Source: Hydractinia symbiolongicarpus | Lineage: Eukaryota; Cnidaria; Hydrozoa; Anthoathecata; Hydractiniidae | Length of the DNA stretch: 64,000 nt | Direction: 5' to 3' | Assembly (NCBI RefSeq): GCF_029227915.1 | Contig: NC_079876.1 | Span: forward strand, 33,959,828-34,023,827 | Shown here: in pieces, positions 25,713 through 38,696 of the stretch | Layout: each line of letters opens with the position of its first letter | Position numbering within the stretch: the first letter of the stretch is position 1 | Notes under the pieces: generated by a model | The model's database searches: none | Seen by the model: only the letters and a program-made list of their open reading frames with translations | What the model was told of the DNA's origin: nothing | Program-made: the position numbers and the translations under genes

Positions 25713-26832
25713 TGTAACTCAAACGGACTGACATCGATAGAAAGTCCGGGAAAAGTATTATTTGAAACTGTCTCTATTTCTTCAGCGCGCGCTGACGGCT
25801 AGGATTCGTAACACGGCTAAAACGTGATTTTTTTATCTTAATTTTCAAATGAAGCGCTACCACAGGGACCAGTGTAATCGCTGAGTTGCGGCAATCATGT
25901 CAAATTAGGAAGAATGTTATTTCTTGGAGTCCAATTGTCTTACTTTTTAATTTATAAGGTCACAGCCCAAAATCAGGTCAATTAAGTCCCACAGTCAATC
26001 GTTTCACTGTTGAAAGCGATACAACCTAGTAATACCGGAAGGATATCACGAAATACATGTTGGTACGAATATGTGACTCAACCGTTGTAACACAAATGGA
26101 TTGATACTGTTACAAATTCAATGAAATGTAGTTTTTGAAACTGTCTCTATTTCTTCGGCGCGGGATAACGGCTAGGATTGGTCCCACAGTAAAAAATGAC
26201 TTAATAATCTAAATTTTTAAATGAAGCGCTACCACAGCGCCCAGTGTAATCGCTTAGTTCCGGCAATCATGTCAAATTAAAAAGAATGTTATTTCTTTGA
26301 GTCCAATTGTCTCACTTAAAACATTTATAAGGTCACAGCCCAAAATCAGTTCCAATTAAGTCCCACAGTCAATCGTTTCACTGTTTAAAGCGATACAACC
26401 TAGTATTACTGGAAAGATATCACAAAATACATTTTGGTAAGAATATGTGACTCAACCGTTGTAACTCAAACTGATTGATACTGTTAAAAAGTCAATGAAA
26501 TGTAGTTCTTGAAGCTGTCAATATTTCTTCAGCGCGTCCTAACGGCTACGATTGGTCCCACAGTACAAAATGACTTATTTATCTAAATTTTTAAATAAAG
26601 CGCTACCACAGCTCCCAGTGTAATCGCTGAGTTTCGGCAAACACGTCAAATTAAGAAGAATGTTTTTTCTTGGAATCCAATTGTCTCATTTATCACATTT
26701 ATTAGGTCACAGTCCAAAGTTAGTTCAATTAAGTACCACATTCATTCGTTTCACTGTTAAAAGCGATGCAACATAGTAATAACAGATAAATATCGATAAA
26801 TACATGTTGGTACGAATATGTGACCCAACCGT
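25713..26832 (+). repeat. P3 block, first tandem copy: A, B/D fusion, E (1120 bp)
   Basis: Units start at 25713 (A, with the private variant AAAGTCCGGGAAAAG), 26086 (B/D) and 26460 (E). The fusion keeps type B through TTCTTCGGCGCGGGATAACG and TTAATAATCT, then switches to type D by ATCGCTTAGTTCC at about 26254. That breakpoint lies well to the right of the one in the 17353 fusion. Confidence 0.9.
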
Positions 26833-27952
26833 TGTAACTCAAACGGACTGACATCGATAGAAAGTCCGGGAAAAGTATTATTTGAAACTGTCTCTATTTC
26901 TTCAGCGCGCGCTGACGGCTAGGATTCGTAACACGGCTAAAACGTGATTTTTTTATCTTAATTTTCAAATGAAGCGCTACCACAGGGACCAGTGTAATCG
27001 CTGAGTTGCGGCAATCATGTCAAATTAGGAAGAATGTTATTTCTTGGAGTCCAATTGTCTTACTTTTTAATTTATAAGGTCACAGCCCAAAATCAGGTCA
27101 ATTAAGTCCCACAGTCAATCGTTTCACTGTTGAAAGCGATACAACCTAGTAATACCGGAAGGATATCACGAAATACATGTTGGTACGAATATGTGACTCA
27201 ACCGTTGTAACACAAATGGATTGATACTGTTACAAATTCAATGAAATGTAGTTTTTGAAACTGTCTCTATTTCTTCGGCGCGGGATAACGGCTAGGATTG
27301 GTCCCACAGTAAAAAATGACTTAATAATCTAAATTTTTAAATGAAGCGCTACCACAGCGCCCAGTGTAATCGCTTAGTTCCGGCAATCATGTCAAATTAA
27401 AAAGAATGTTATTTCTTTGAGTCCAATTGTCTCACTTAAAACATTTATAAGGTCACAGCCCAAAATCAGTTCCAATTAAGTCCCACAGTCAATCGTTTCA
27501 CTGTTTAAAGCGATACAACCTAGTATTACTGGAAAGATATCACAAAATACATTTTGGTAAGAATATGTGACTCAACCGTTGTAACTCAAACTGATTGATA
27601 CTGTTAAAAAGTCAATGAAATGTAGTTCTTGAAGCTGTCAATATTTCTTCAGCGCGTCCTAACGGCTACGATTGGTCCCACAGTACAAAATGACTTATTT
27701 ATCTAAATTTTTAAATAAAGCGCTACCACAGCTCCCAGTGTAATCGCTGAGTTTCGGCAAACACGTCAAATTAAGAAGAATGTTTTTTCTTGGAATCCAA
27801 TTGTCTCATTTATCACATTTATTAGGTCACAGTCCAAAGTTAGTTCAATTAAGTACCACATTCAATCGTTTCACTGTTAAAAGCGATGCAACATAGTAAT
27901 AACAGATAAATATCGATAAATACATGTTGGTACGAATATGTGACCCAACCGT
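26833..27952 (+). repeat. P3 block, second tandem copy (1120 bp)
   Basis: Units start at 26833, 27206 and 27580. It repeats the preceding block at an offset of 1120 bp and shares the AAAGTCCGGGAAAAG variant and the B/D breakpoint, so the fusion arose once and was then duplicated in tandem. Confidence 0.9.
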
Positions 27953-29819
27953 TGTAACTCAAACGGACTGACATCGATAGAAAGTCCGTGAAAAGTATTA
28001 TTTGAAACTGTCTCTATTTCTTCAGCGCGCGCTGACGGCTAGGATTTGTAACACGGCTAAAACGTGATTTTTTTATCTTAATTTTCAAATGAAGCGCTAC
28101 CACAGGGACCAGTGTAATCGCTGAGTTGCGGCAATCATGTCAAATTAGGAAGAATGTTATTTCTTGGAGTCCAATTGTCTTACTTTTTCATTTATAAGGT
28201 CACAGCCCAAAATCAGTTCAATTAAGTCCCACAGTCAATCGTTTCACTGTTGAAAGCGATACAACCTAGTAATACCGGAAGGATATCACGAAATACATGT
28301 TGGTACGAATATGTGACTCAACCGTTGTAACACAAATGGATTGATACTGTTACAAATTCAATGAAATGTAGTTTTTGAAACTGTCTCTATTTCTTCGGCG
28401 CGGGATAACGGCTAGGATTGGTCCCACAGTAAAAAATGACTTATTAATCTAAATTTTCAAATGAAGCGCTACCACAGCGCCCAGTGTAATCGCTGAGTTC
28501 CTGCAATCACGTCAAATTAAGAGGAATGTTATTTCTTGGAGTCCAATTGTCTCATTTATCAAATTTATCAGGTCACAGTCCAAAGTTAGTTCTATTAAGT
28601 CCCACATTCAATCGTTTCACTGTTAAAAGCGGTGCAACCTAGTATTAACAGATAAATATCGCTAAATACATGTTGGTAAGAATATGTGACTCAACCGTTT
28701 TAGCTCAAAGGGATTGATACTGTTAGAAAGTCAATGAAATGTACTTTTTGAAACTGTCTCTATTTCTTCAGCGCGGTCTAACGGCTTGGATTGGTCTTAC
28801 AGTAAGAAATGACATATTTATCTAAATTTTTAAATGAAACGCTACCACAGCGCCCAGTGTAACCGCTGAGTTCCGGCAATCATGTCAAATTAAAAAGAAT
28901 GTTATTTCTTCGAGTCCAATTGACTCACTTATAACATTTATAATGTCACTGCCCAAAATCAGTTTCAATTAAGTCCCACAGTCAATCGTTTCACTGTTAA
29001 AAGCGATACAACCTAGTATTACCGGAAAGATATCACGAAATACATTTTGGTAAGAATATGTGACTCAACCGTTGTAACTCAAACGGATTGATACTGTTGG
29101 AAAGTCAATGAAATGTACTTTTTGAAACTGTCTCTATTTCTTCAGAGCGGGATAAGGGCTAGGATTGGTCTTACAGTAAGAAATGACATATTTATCTAAA
29201 TTTTTAAATGAAGCGCTACCACAGCGCCCAGTGTAATCGCTTAGTTCCGGCAATCATGTCAAATTAAAAAGAATGTTATTTCTTTGAGTCCAATTGTCTC
29301 ACTTAAAACATTTATAAGGTCACAGCCCAAAATCAGTTCCAATTAAGTCCCACAGTCAATCGTTTCACTGTTTAAAGCGATACAACCTAGTATTACTGGA
29401 AAGATATCACAAAATACATTTTGGTAAGAATATGTGACTCAACCGTTGTAACTCAAACTGATTGATACTGTTAAAAAGTCAATGAAATGTAGTTCTTGAA
29501 GCTGTCAATATTTCTTCAGCGCGTCCTAACGGCTACGATTGGTCCCACAGTACAAAATGACTTATTTATCTAAATTTTTAAATAAAGCGCTACCACAGCT
29601 CCCAGTGTAATCGCTGAGTTTCGGCAATCACGTCAAATTAAGAAGAATGTTTTTTCTTGGAATCCAATTGTCTCATTTATCACATTTATTAGGTCACAGT
29701 CCAAAGTTAGTTCAATTAAGTACCACATTCAATCGTTTCACTGTTAAAAGCGATGCAACATAGTAATAACAGATAAATATCGCTAAATACATGTTGGTAC
29801 GAATATGTGATCCAACCGT
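27953..29819 (+). repeat. P5 block, copy 3: A-B-C-D-E (1867 bp)
   Basis: Monomers start at 27953, 28326, 28699, 29073 and 29447. It aligns with 19968-21834 at an offset of 7985 bp. The aligned segment begins at about 27353 inside the second P3 fusion and runs on through the whole next L block to about 34238. Confidence 0.92.
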
Positions 29820-32800
29820 TGTAACTCAAACGGACTGACATCGATAGAAAGTCCGTGAAAAGTAGTATTTGAAACTGTCTCTATTTCTTCAGCGCGCGCT
29901 AACGGCTAGGATTCGTCACACGGCTAAAACGTGATTTTTTTATCTTAATTTTCAAATGAAGCGCTACCACAGGGACCAGTGTAATCGCTGAGTTGCGGCA
30001 ATCATGTCAAATTAGGAAGAATGTTATTTCTTGGAGTCCAATTGTCTTACTTTTTCATTTATAAGGTCACAGCCCAAAATCAGTTCAATTAAGTCCCACA
30101 GTCAATCGTTTCACCGTTGAAAGCGATACAACCTAGTAATACCGGAAGGATATCACGAAATACATGTTGGTACGAATATGTGACTCAACCGTTGTAACTT
30201 AATTGGATTGATACTGTTACAAATTCAATGAAATGTAGTTTTTGAAACTGTCTCTATTTCTTCGGCGCGGGATAACGCCTAGGATTGGTCCCACAGTAAA
30301 AAATGACTTACTAATCTAAATTTTTAAATGAAGCGCTACCACAGCGCCCAGTGTAATCGCTGAGTTCCTGCAATCACGTCAAATTAAGAGGAATGTTATT
30401 ACTTGGAGTCCAATTGTCTCATTTATCAAATTTATCAGGTCACAGTCCAAAGTTAGTTCAATTAAGTCCCACAGTCAATCGTTTCATTGTTAAAAGCTAT
30501 GCAACGTAGTAATATCAGAAAAATATCGCTAAATATATGTTAGTACGAATATGTGACCCAACCGTTGTAACTCAAACGGACTGACACGGTTAGAAAGTCA
30601 ATGAAATGTAGTTTTTGAAACTTTCGCTATTTCTTCAGCGCGCGATAACGGCTAGGATTGGTCACACGGTAAAGAATGATTTATTTATCAAAATTTTTAA
30701 ATGAAGCCCTCCCACAGCGCCCAGTGTAATCGCTCAATTCCGGCAATCATGTCAAATTAAGATGAATGTTATTTCTTGGAGTTCAATTGTCTCATTTATC
30801 ACATTTATCAAGTCAAAGTCCAAAGTTAGTTCAAATAAGTCCCACAGTCAATCGTTTCATTGTTAAAAGCGATGCAACCTAGTAATATCAGATAAATATT
30901 GCTAAATAAATGTTGGTACGAATATGTGACCCAACTGTTGTAACTCAAACGAACTGACACCGTTACAAAGTCAATGAAGTGTAGTTTTTGAAACTTTCGC
31001 TATTTCTTCATCGCGCGATAACGGATACGATTGGTCCCACAGTAAAAGAATGATACGGTACGAATTTGTGACCCAACCGTAGTAACTCAAACGGACTGAC
31101 ACTGTTAGAAAGTCAATGAAATGTAGTTTTTGATACTGTCTCAATTTCTTCAGCGCAGGATAACGGCTAGGATTGGTCCCACAGTAAAAAATAACTTATT
31201 TATCTCAATTTTAAAAATGAAGCGCTACCACAGCTACCAGTGTAATCGCTGAGTTCCGGCAATCATGTCAAATTAAGAAGAATGATATTTCTTGTAGTCC
31301 AATTGTCTCACTTATAACATTTATAAAGTCATAGTCCAAAATCAGTTCAATTAAGTCCCACAGTCAATCGTTTCACTGTTAAAAGCCATGCAACCTAGTA
31401 ATGTTAGAAAAATATCGCCAAATACATGTTGGTACGAATATGTGACCCAACCGTTGTAACTCAAGCGGACTGACATCGATAAAAAGTCAATGAAATATAG
31501 TATTTGAAACTGTCTCTATTTCTTCAGCACGTGCTAACGGCTAGGATTGGTCCCACAGTTAAAAATGACTTATTAATCTAAATTTTTAAATGAAGCGCTA
31601 CCACAGCTCCCAGTGTAATCGCTGAGTTCCGGCAATCATGTCAAATTAAGAAGAATGTTTTTTCTTGGAATCCAATTGTCTCATTCATTACATTTATCAG
31701 GTCAAAGTCCAAAGTTAGTTCAAATAAGTCCCACAGTCAATCGTTTCATTGTTAAAAGCGATGCAACCTAGTAATATCAGATAAATATCGCTTAATAAAT
31801 GTTGGTACGAATATGTGACCCAACTGTTGTAACTCAAACGAAGTGACACTGTTAGAAAGTCAATGAAATGAAGTTCTTGATACTGTCTCAATTTCTTCAG
31901 CGCAGGATAACGGCTAGGATTGGTCCCACAGTAAAAAATGACTTACTTATCTAATTTTTAAAAATGAAGCGCTACCACAGAGACCAGTGTAATCGCTGAG
32001 TTCCGGCACTCATGTCAAATTAAGAAGAATGTTATTTCTTGTAGTCCAATTGTCTCACTTATAACATTTCTAAAGTCACAGTCCAAAATCAGTTCAATTA
32101 AGTCCCACAGTCAATCGTTTCACTGTTAAAAGCGATGCAACCTAGTAATATCAGAAAAATATAGCCAAATACATGTTGGTAAAAATATGTGACCAAACCG
32201 TTGTAACTCACACGCACTGTAACCGTTAGAAAGTCAATGAAATGTAGTTTTTGAAACTGGCGCTAGTTCTACAGCGCGCGATAACAGATAGGATTGGTCT
32301 TACAGTAAGAAATGAAATATTTATCTAAATTTTTAAATGAAGCGCTACCACAGCGCCCAGTGTAATCGCTGAGTTCCGGCAATCATGTCAAATTAAGAAG
32401 AATGTTATTTCTTGGAGTCCAATTGTCTCATTTACCACATTTATCAGGTCACAGCCCAAAATAAGCTCAATTAAGTCCCACAGTCAATTGTTTCACTGTT
32501 AAAAGCGATGCAACCTAGTAATACCGGAAAGATATCACGAAATACATGTTGGTAAGAATATGTGACTCAACCGTTTTAGCTCAAAGGGATTGATACTGTT
32601 AGAAAGTCAATGAAATGTACTTTTTGAAACTGTCTCTATTTCTTCAGCGCGGTCTAACGGCTTGGATTGGTCTTACAGTAAGAAATGACATATTTATCTA
32701 AATTTTTAAATGAAACGCTACCACAGCGCCCAGTTTAACCGCTGAGTTCCGGCAATCATGTCAAATTAAAAAGAATGTTATTTCTTGGAGTTCAATTGAC

Positions 32801-33697
32801 TCACTTATAACATTTATAAGGTCACTGCCCAAAATCAGTTCCAATTAAGTCCCACAGTCAATCGTTTCACTGTTAAAAGCGATACAACCTAGTATTACCG
32901 GAAAGATATCACGAAATACATTTTGGTAAGAATATGCGACTCAACCGTTGTAACTCAAACGGATTGATACTGTTAGAAAGTCAATGAAATGTACTTTTTG
33001 AAACTGTCTCTATTTCTTCAGAGCGGGATAAAGGCTAGGATTGGTCTTACAGTAAGAAATGACATATTTATCTAAATTTTTAAATGAAGCGCTACCACAG
33101 CGCCCAGTGTAATTGCTTAGTTCCGGCAATCATGTCAAATTAAAAAGAATGTTATTTCTTTGAGTCCAATTGTCTCACTTAAAACATTTATAAGGTCACA
33201 GCCCAAAATCAGTTCCAATTAAGTCCCACAGTCAATCGTTTCACTGTTAAAAGCGATACAACCTAGTATTACCGGAAAGATATCACAAAATACATTTTGG
33301 TAAGAATATGTGACTCAACCGTTGTAACTTAAACTGATTGATACTGTTAAAAAGTCAATGAAATGTAGTTCTTGAAGCTGTCAATATTTCTTCATCGCGT
33401 CCTAACGGCTACGATTGGTCCCACAGTAAAAAAAATGGCTTATTTATCTAAATTTTTAAATAAAGCGCTACCACAGCTCCCAGTGTAATCGCTGAGTTTC
33501 GGCAATCACGTCAAATTAAGAAGAATGTTTTTTCTTGGAATCCAATTGTCTCATTCATCACATTTATTAGGTCACAGTCCAAAGTTAGTTCAATTAAGTA
33601 CCACATTCATTCGTTTCACTGTTAAAAGCGATGCAACATAGTAATAACAGATAAATATCGATAAATACATGTTGGTACGAATATGTGACCCAACCGT
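29820..33697 (+). repeat. L block, copy 2 (3878 bp, 11 units)
   Basis: Units start at 29820, 30193, 30566, 30939 (S), 31081, 31455, 31828, 32202, 32575, 32949 and 33323, in the same order as copy 1. A few substitutions separate the two, for example GGTTACACGG at 22678 against GGTCACACGG here, and ATCAGGTC at about 22826 against ATCAAGTC here. Confidence 0.92.
30939..31080 (+). repeat. Short monomer S in L block copy 2
   Basis: A 142-bp unit with the same deletion junction, exactly 7985 bp after the copy at 22954. Confidence 0.92.
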
Positions 33698-35190
33698 TGT
33701 AACTCAAACGGACTGACATCGATAGAAAGTCCGGGAAAAGTATTATTTGAAACTGTCTCTATTTCTTCAGCGCGCGCTGACGGCTAGGATTCGTAACACG
33801 GCTAAAACGTGATTTTTTTATCTTAATTTTCAAATGAAGCGCTACCACAGGGACCAGTGTAATCGCTGAGTTGCGGCAATCATGTCAAATTAGGAAGAAT
33901 GTTATTTCTTGGAGTCCAATTGTCTTACTTTTTCATTTATAAGGTCACAGCCCAAAATCAGGTCAATTAAGTCCCACAGTCAATCGTTTCACTGTTGAAA
34001 GCGATACAACCTAGTAATACCGGAAGGATATCACGAAATACATGTTGGTACGAATATGTGACTCAACCGTTGTAACACAAATGGATTGATACTGTTACAA
34101 ATTCATTGAAATGTAGTTTTTGAAACTGTCTCTATTTCTTCGGCGCGGGATAACGGCTAGGATTGGTCCCACAGTAAAAAATGACTTAATAATCTAAATT
34201 TTTAAATGAAGCGCTACCACAGCGCCCAGTGTAATCGCTGAGTTCCTGCAATCACGTCAAATTAAGAGGAATGTTATTTCTTGGAGTCCAATTGTCTCAT
34301 TTATCAAATTTATCAGGTCACAGTCCAAAGTTAGTTCTATTAAGTCCCACATTCAATCGTTTCACTGTTAAAAGCGGTGCAACCTAGTATTAACAGATAA
34401 ATATCGCTAAATACATGTTGGTAAGAATATGTGACTCAACCGTTTTAGCTCAAAGGGATTGATACTGTTAGAAAGTCAATGAAATGTACTTTTTGAAACT
34501 GTCTCTATTTCTTCAGCGCGGTCTAACGGCTTGGATTGGTCTTACAGTAAGAAATGACATATTTATCTAAATTTTTAAATGAAACGCTACCACAGCGCCC
34601 AGTGTAACCGCTGAGTTCCGGCAATCATGTCAAATTAAAAAGAATGTTATTTCTTGGAGTCCAATTGACTCACTTATAACATTTATAATGTCACTGCCCA
34701 AAATCAGTTTCAATTAAGTCCCGCAGTCAATCGTTTCACTGTTAAAAGCGATACAACCTAGTATTACCGGAAAGATATCACGAAATACATTTTGGTAAGA
34801 ATATGTGACTCAACAGTTGTAACTCAAACGGATTGATACTGTTAGAAAGTCAATAAAATGTACTTTTTGAAACTCTCTCTATTTTTCACAGCGGGATAAG
34901 GGCTAGGATTGGTCTTACAGTAAGAAATGACATATTTATCTAAATTTTTAAATGAGGCGCTACCACAGCGCCCAGTGTAATCGCTTAGTTCCGGCAATCA
35001 TGTCAAATTAAAAAGATTGTTATTTCTTTGAGTCCAATTGTCTCACTTAAAACATTTATAAGGTCACAGCCCAAAATCAGTTCCAATTAAGTCCCACAGT
35101 CAATCGTTTCACTGTTTAAAGCGATACAACCTAGTATTACTGGAAAGATATCACAAAATACATTTTGGTAAGAATATGTGACTCAACCGT
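33698..35190 (+). repeat. P4 block, copy 1: A-B-C-D (1493 bp, E lost)
   Basis: Units start at 33698, 34071, 34444 and 34818. D carries the private variants CAACAGTTGTAACTC, AAACTCTCTCTATTTTTCAC and GAGGCGCTACC. Monomer E is absent: D runs through ATTACTGGAAAGATATCAC into an A-type start at 35191. Confidence 0.88.
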
Positions 35191-38100
35191 TGTAACTCAA
35201 ACGGACTGACATCGATAGAAAGTCCGTGAAAAGTAGTATTTGAAACTGTCTCTATTTCTTCAGCGCGCGCTAACGGCTAGGATTCGTCACACGGCTAAAA
35301 CGTGATTTTTTTTATCTTAATTTTCAAATGAAGCGCTACCACAGGGACCAGTGTAATCGCTGAGTTGCGGCAATCATGTCAAATTAGGAAGAATGTTATT
35401 TCTTAGAATCCAATTGTCTTACTTTTTCATTTATAAGGTCACAGCCCAAAATCAGTTCAATTAAGTCCCACAGTCAATCGTTTCACCGTTGAAAGCGATA
35501 CAACCTAGTAATACCGGAAGGATATCACGAAATACATGTTGGTACGAATATGTGACTCAACCGTTGTAACTTAAATGGATTGATACTGTTACAAATTCAA
35601 TGAAATGTAGTTTTTGAAACTGTCTCTATTTCTTCGGCGCGGGATAACGCCTAGGATTGGTCCCACAGTAAAAAATGACTTACTAATCTAAATTTTTAAA
35701 TGAAGCGCTACCACAGCGCCCAGTGTAATCGCTGAGTTCCTGCAATCACGTCAAATTAAGAGGAATGTTATTTCTTGGAGTCCAATTGTCTCATTTATCA
35801 AATTTATCAGGTCACAGTCCAAAGTTAGTTCAATTAAGTCCCACAGTCAATCGTTTCATTGTTAAAAGCTATGCAACCTAGTAATATCAGAAAAATATCG
35901 CTAAATATATGTTAGTACGAATATGTGACCCAACCGTTGTAACTCAAACGGACTGACACGGTTAGAAAGTCAATGAAATGTAGTTTTTGAAACTTTCGCT
36001 ATTTCTTCAGCGCGCGATAACGGCTAGGATTGGTCACACGGTAAAGAATGATTTATTTATCTAAATTTTTAAATGAAGCCCTCCCACAGCGCCCAGTGTA
36101 ATCGCTCAATTCCGGCAATCATGTCAAATTAAGATGAATGTTATTTCTTGGAGTTCAATTGTCTCATTTATCACATTTATCAGGTCAAAGTCCAAAGTTA
36201 GTTCAAATAAGTCCCACAGTCAATCGTTTCATTGTTAAAAGCGATGCAACCTAGTAATATCAGATAAATATTGCTAAATAAATGTTGGTACGAATATGTG
36301 ACCCAACTGTTGTAACTCAAACGAACTGACACCGTTACAAAGTCAATGAAGTGTAGTTTTTGAAACTTTCGCTATTTCTTCATCGCGCGATAACGGATAC
36401 GATTGGTCCCACAGTAAAAGAATGATACGGTACGAATTTGTGACCCAACCGTAGTAACTCAAACGGACTGACACTGTTAGAAAGTCAATGAAATGTAGTT
36501 TTTGATACTGTCTCAATTTCTTCAGCGCAGGATAACGGCTAGGATTGGTCCCACAGTAAAAAATGACTTATTTATCTCAATTTTAAAAATGAAGCGCTAC
36601 CACAGCTACCAGTGTAATCGCTGAGTTCCGGCAATCATGTCAAATTAAGAAGAATGATATTTCTTGTAGTCCAATTGTCTCACTTATAACATTTATAAAG
36701 TCATAGTCCAAAATCAGTTCAATTAAGTCCCACAGTCAATCGTTTCACTGTTAAAAGCCATGCAACCTAGTAATGTTAGAAAAATATCGCCAAATACATG
36801 TTGGTACGAATATGTGACCCAACCGTTGTAACTCAAGCGGACTGACATCGATAGAAAGTCAATGAAATATAGTATTTGAAACTGTCTCTATTTCTTCAGC
36901 ACGTGCTAACGGCTAGGATTGGTCCCACAGTTAAAAAGTGACTTTTTTATCTACATTTTTAAATGAAGCGCTACCACAGCTCCCAGTGTAATCGCTGAGT
37001 TCCGGCAATCATGTCAAATTAAGAAGAATGTTATTTCTTGTAGTCCAATTGTCTCACTTATAACATTTCTAAAGTCACAGTCCAAAATCAGTTCAATTAA
37101 GTCCCACAGTCAATCGTTTCACTGTTAAAAGCGATGCAACCTAGTAATATCAGAAAAATATAGCCAAATACATGTTGGTAAAAATATGTGACCAAACCGT
37201 TGTAACTCACACGCACTGTAACCGTTAGAAAGTCAATGAAATGTAGTTTTTGAAACTGGCGCTAGTTCTACAGCGCGCGATAACAGATAGGATTGGTCTT
37301 ACAGTAAGAAATGAAATATTTATCTAAATTTTTAAATGAAGCGCTACCACAGCGCCCAGTGTAATCGCTGAGTTCCGGCAATCATGTCAAATTAAGAAGA
37401 ATGTTATTTCTTGGAGTCCAATTGTCTCATTTACCACATTTATCAGGTCACAGCCCAAAATAAGCTCAATTAAGTCCCACAGTCAATTGTTTCACTGTTA
37501 AAAGCGATGCAACCTAGTAATACCGGAAAGATATCACGAAATACATGTTGGTAAGAATATGTGACTCAACCGTTTTAGCTCAAAGGGATTGATACTGTTA
37601 GAAAGTCAATGAAATGTACTTTTTGAAACTGTCTCTATTTCTTCAGCGCGGTCTAACGGCTTGGATTGGTCTTACAGTAAGAAATGACATATTTATCTAA
37701 ATTTTTAAATGAAACGCTACCACAGCGCCCAGTTTAACCGCTGAGTTCCGGCAATCATGTCAAATTAAAAAGAATGTTATTTCTTGGAGTTCAATTGACT
37801 CACTTATAACATTTATAAGGTCACTGCCCAAAATCAGTTCCAATTAAGTCCCACAGTCAATCGTTTCACTGTTAAAAGCGATACAACCTAGTATTACCGG
37901 AAAGATATCACGAAATACATTTTGGTAAGAATATGCGACTCAACCGTTGTAACTCAAACGGATTGATACTGTTAGAAAGTCAATGAAATGTACTTTTTGA
38001 AACTGTCTCTATTTCTTCAGAGCGGGATAAAGGCTAGGATTGGTCTTACAGTAAGAAATGACATATTTATCTAAATTTTTAAATGAAGCGCTACCACAGC

Positions 38101-38696
38101 GCCCAGTGTAATTGCTTAGTTCCGGCAATCATGTCAAATTAAAAAGAATGTTATTTCTTTGAGTCCAATTGTCTCACTTAAAACATTTATAAGGTCACAG
38201 CCCAAAATCAGTTCCAATTAAGTCCCACAGTCAATCGTTTCACTGTTAAAAGTGATACAACCTAGTATTACCGGAAAGATATCACAAAATACATTTTGGT
38301 AAGAATATGTGACTCAACCGTTGTAACTTAAACTGATTGATACTGTTAAAAAGTCAATGAAATGTAGTTCTTGAAGCTGTCAATATTTCTTCATCGCGTC
38401 CTAACGGCTACGATTGGTCCCACAGTAAAAAAAATGGCTTATTTATCTAAATTTTTAAATAAAGCGCTACCACAGCTCCCAGTGTAATCGCTGAGTTTCG
38501 GCAATCACGTCAAATTAAGAAGAATGTTTTTTCTTGGAATCCAATTGTCTCATTCATCACATTTATTAGGTCACAGTCCAAAGTTAGTTCAATTAAGTAC
38601 CACATTCATTCGTTTCACTGTTAAAAGCGATGCAACATAGTAATAACAGATAAATATCGATAAATACATGTTGGTACGAATATGTGACCCAACCGT
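35191..38696 (+). repeat. L block, copy 3, lacking one monomer by H/I fusion (3506 bp)
   Basis: Units start at 35191 (A), 35565 (B), 35938 (F), 36311 (S), 36453 (G), 36827 (H/I fusion), 37200 (J), 37573 (C'), 37947 (D') and about 38322 (E'). The 36827 unit opens as H (GACATCGATAGAAAGTC, GCACGTGCTAACGG) and ends as I (CTTGTAGTCCAATTGTC, CATTTCTAAAGTCACAG). One monomer is lost compared with copies 1 and 2. With the following P4 block it forms a 4999-bp super-repeat. Confidence 0.88.
36311..36452 (+). repeat. Short monomer S in L block copy 3
   Basis: A 142-bp unit with the same deletion junction, between F and G. Confidence 0.92.
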
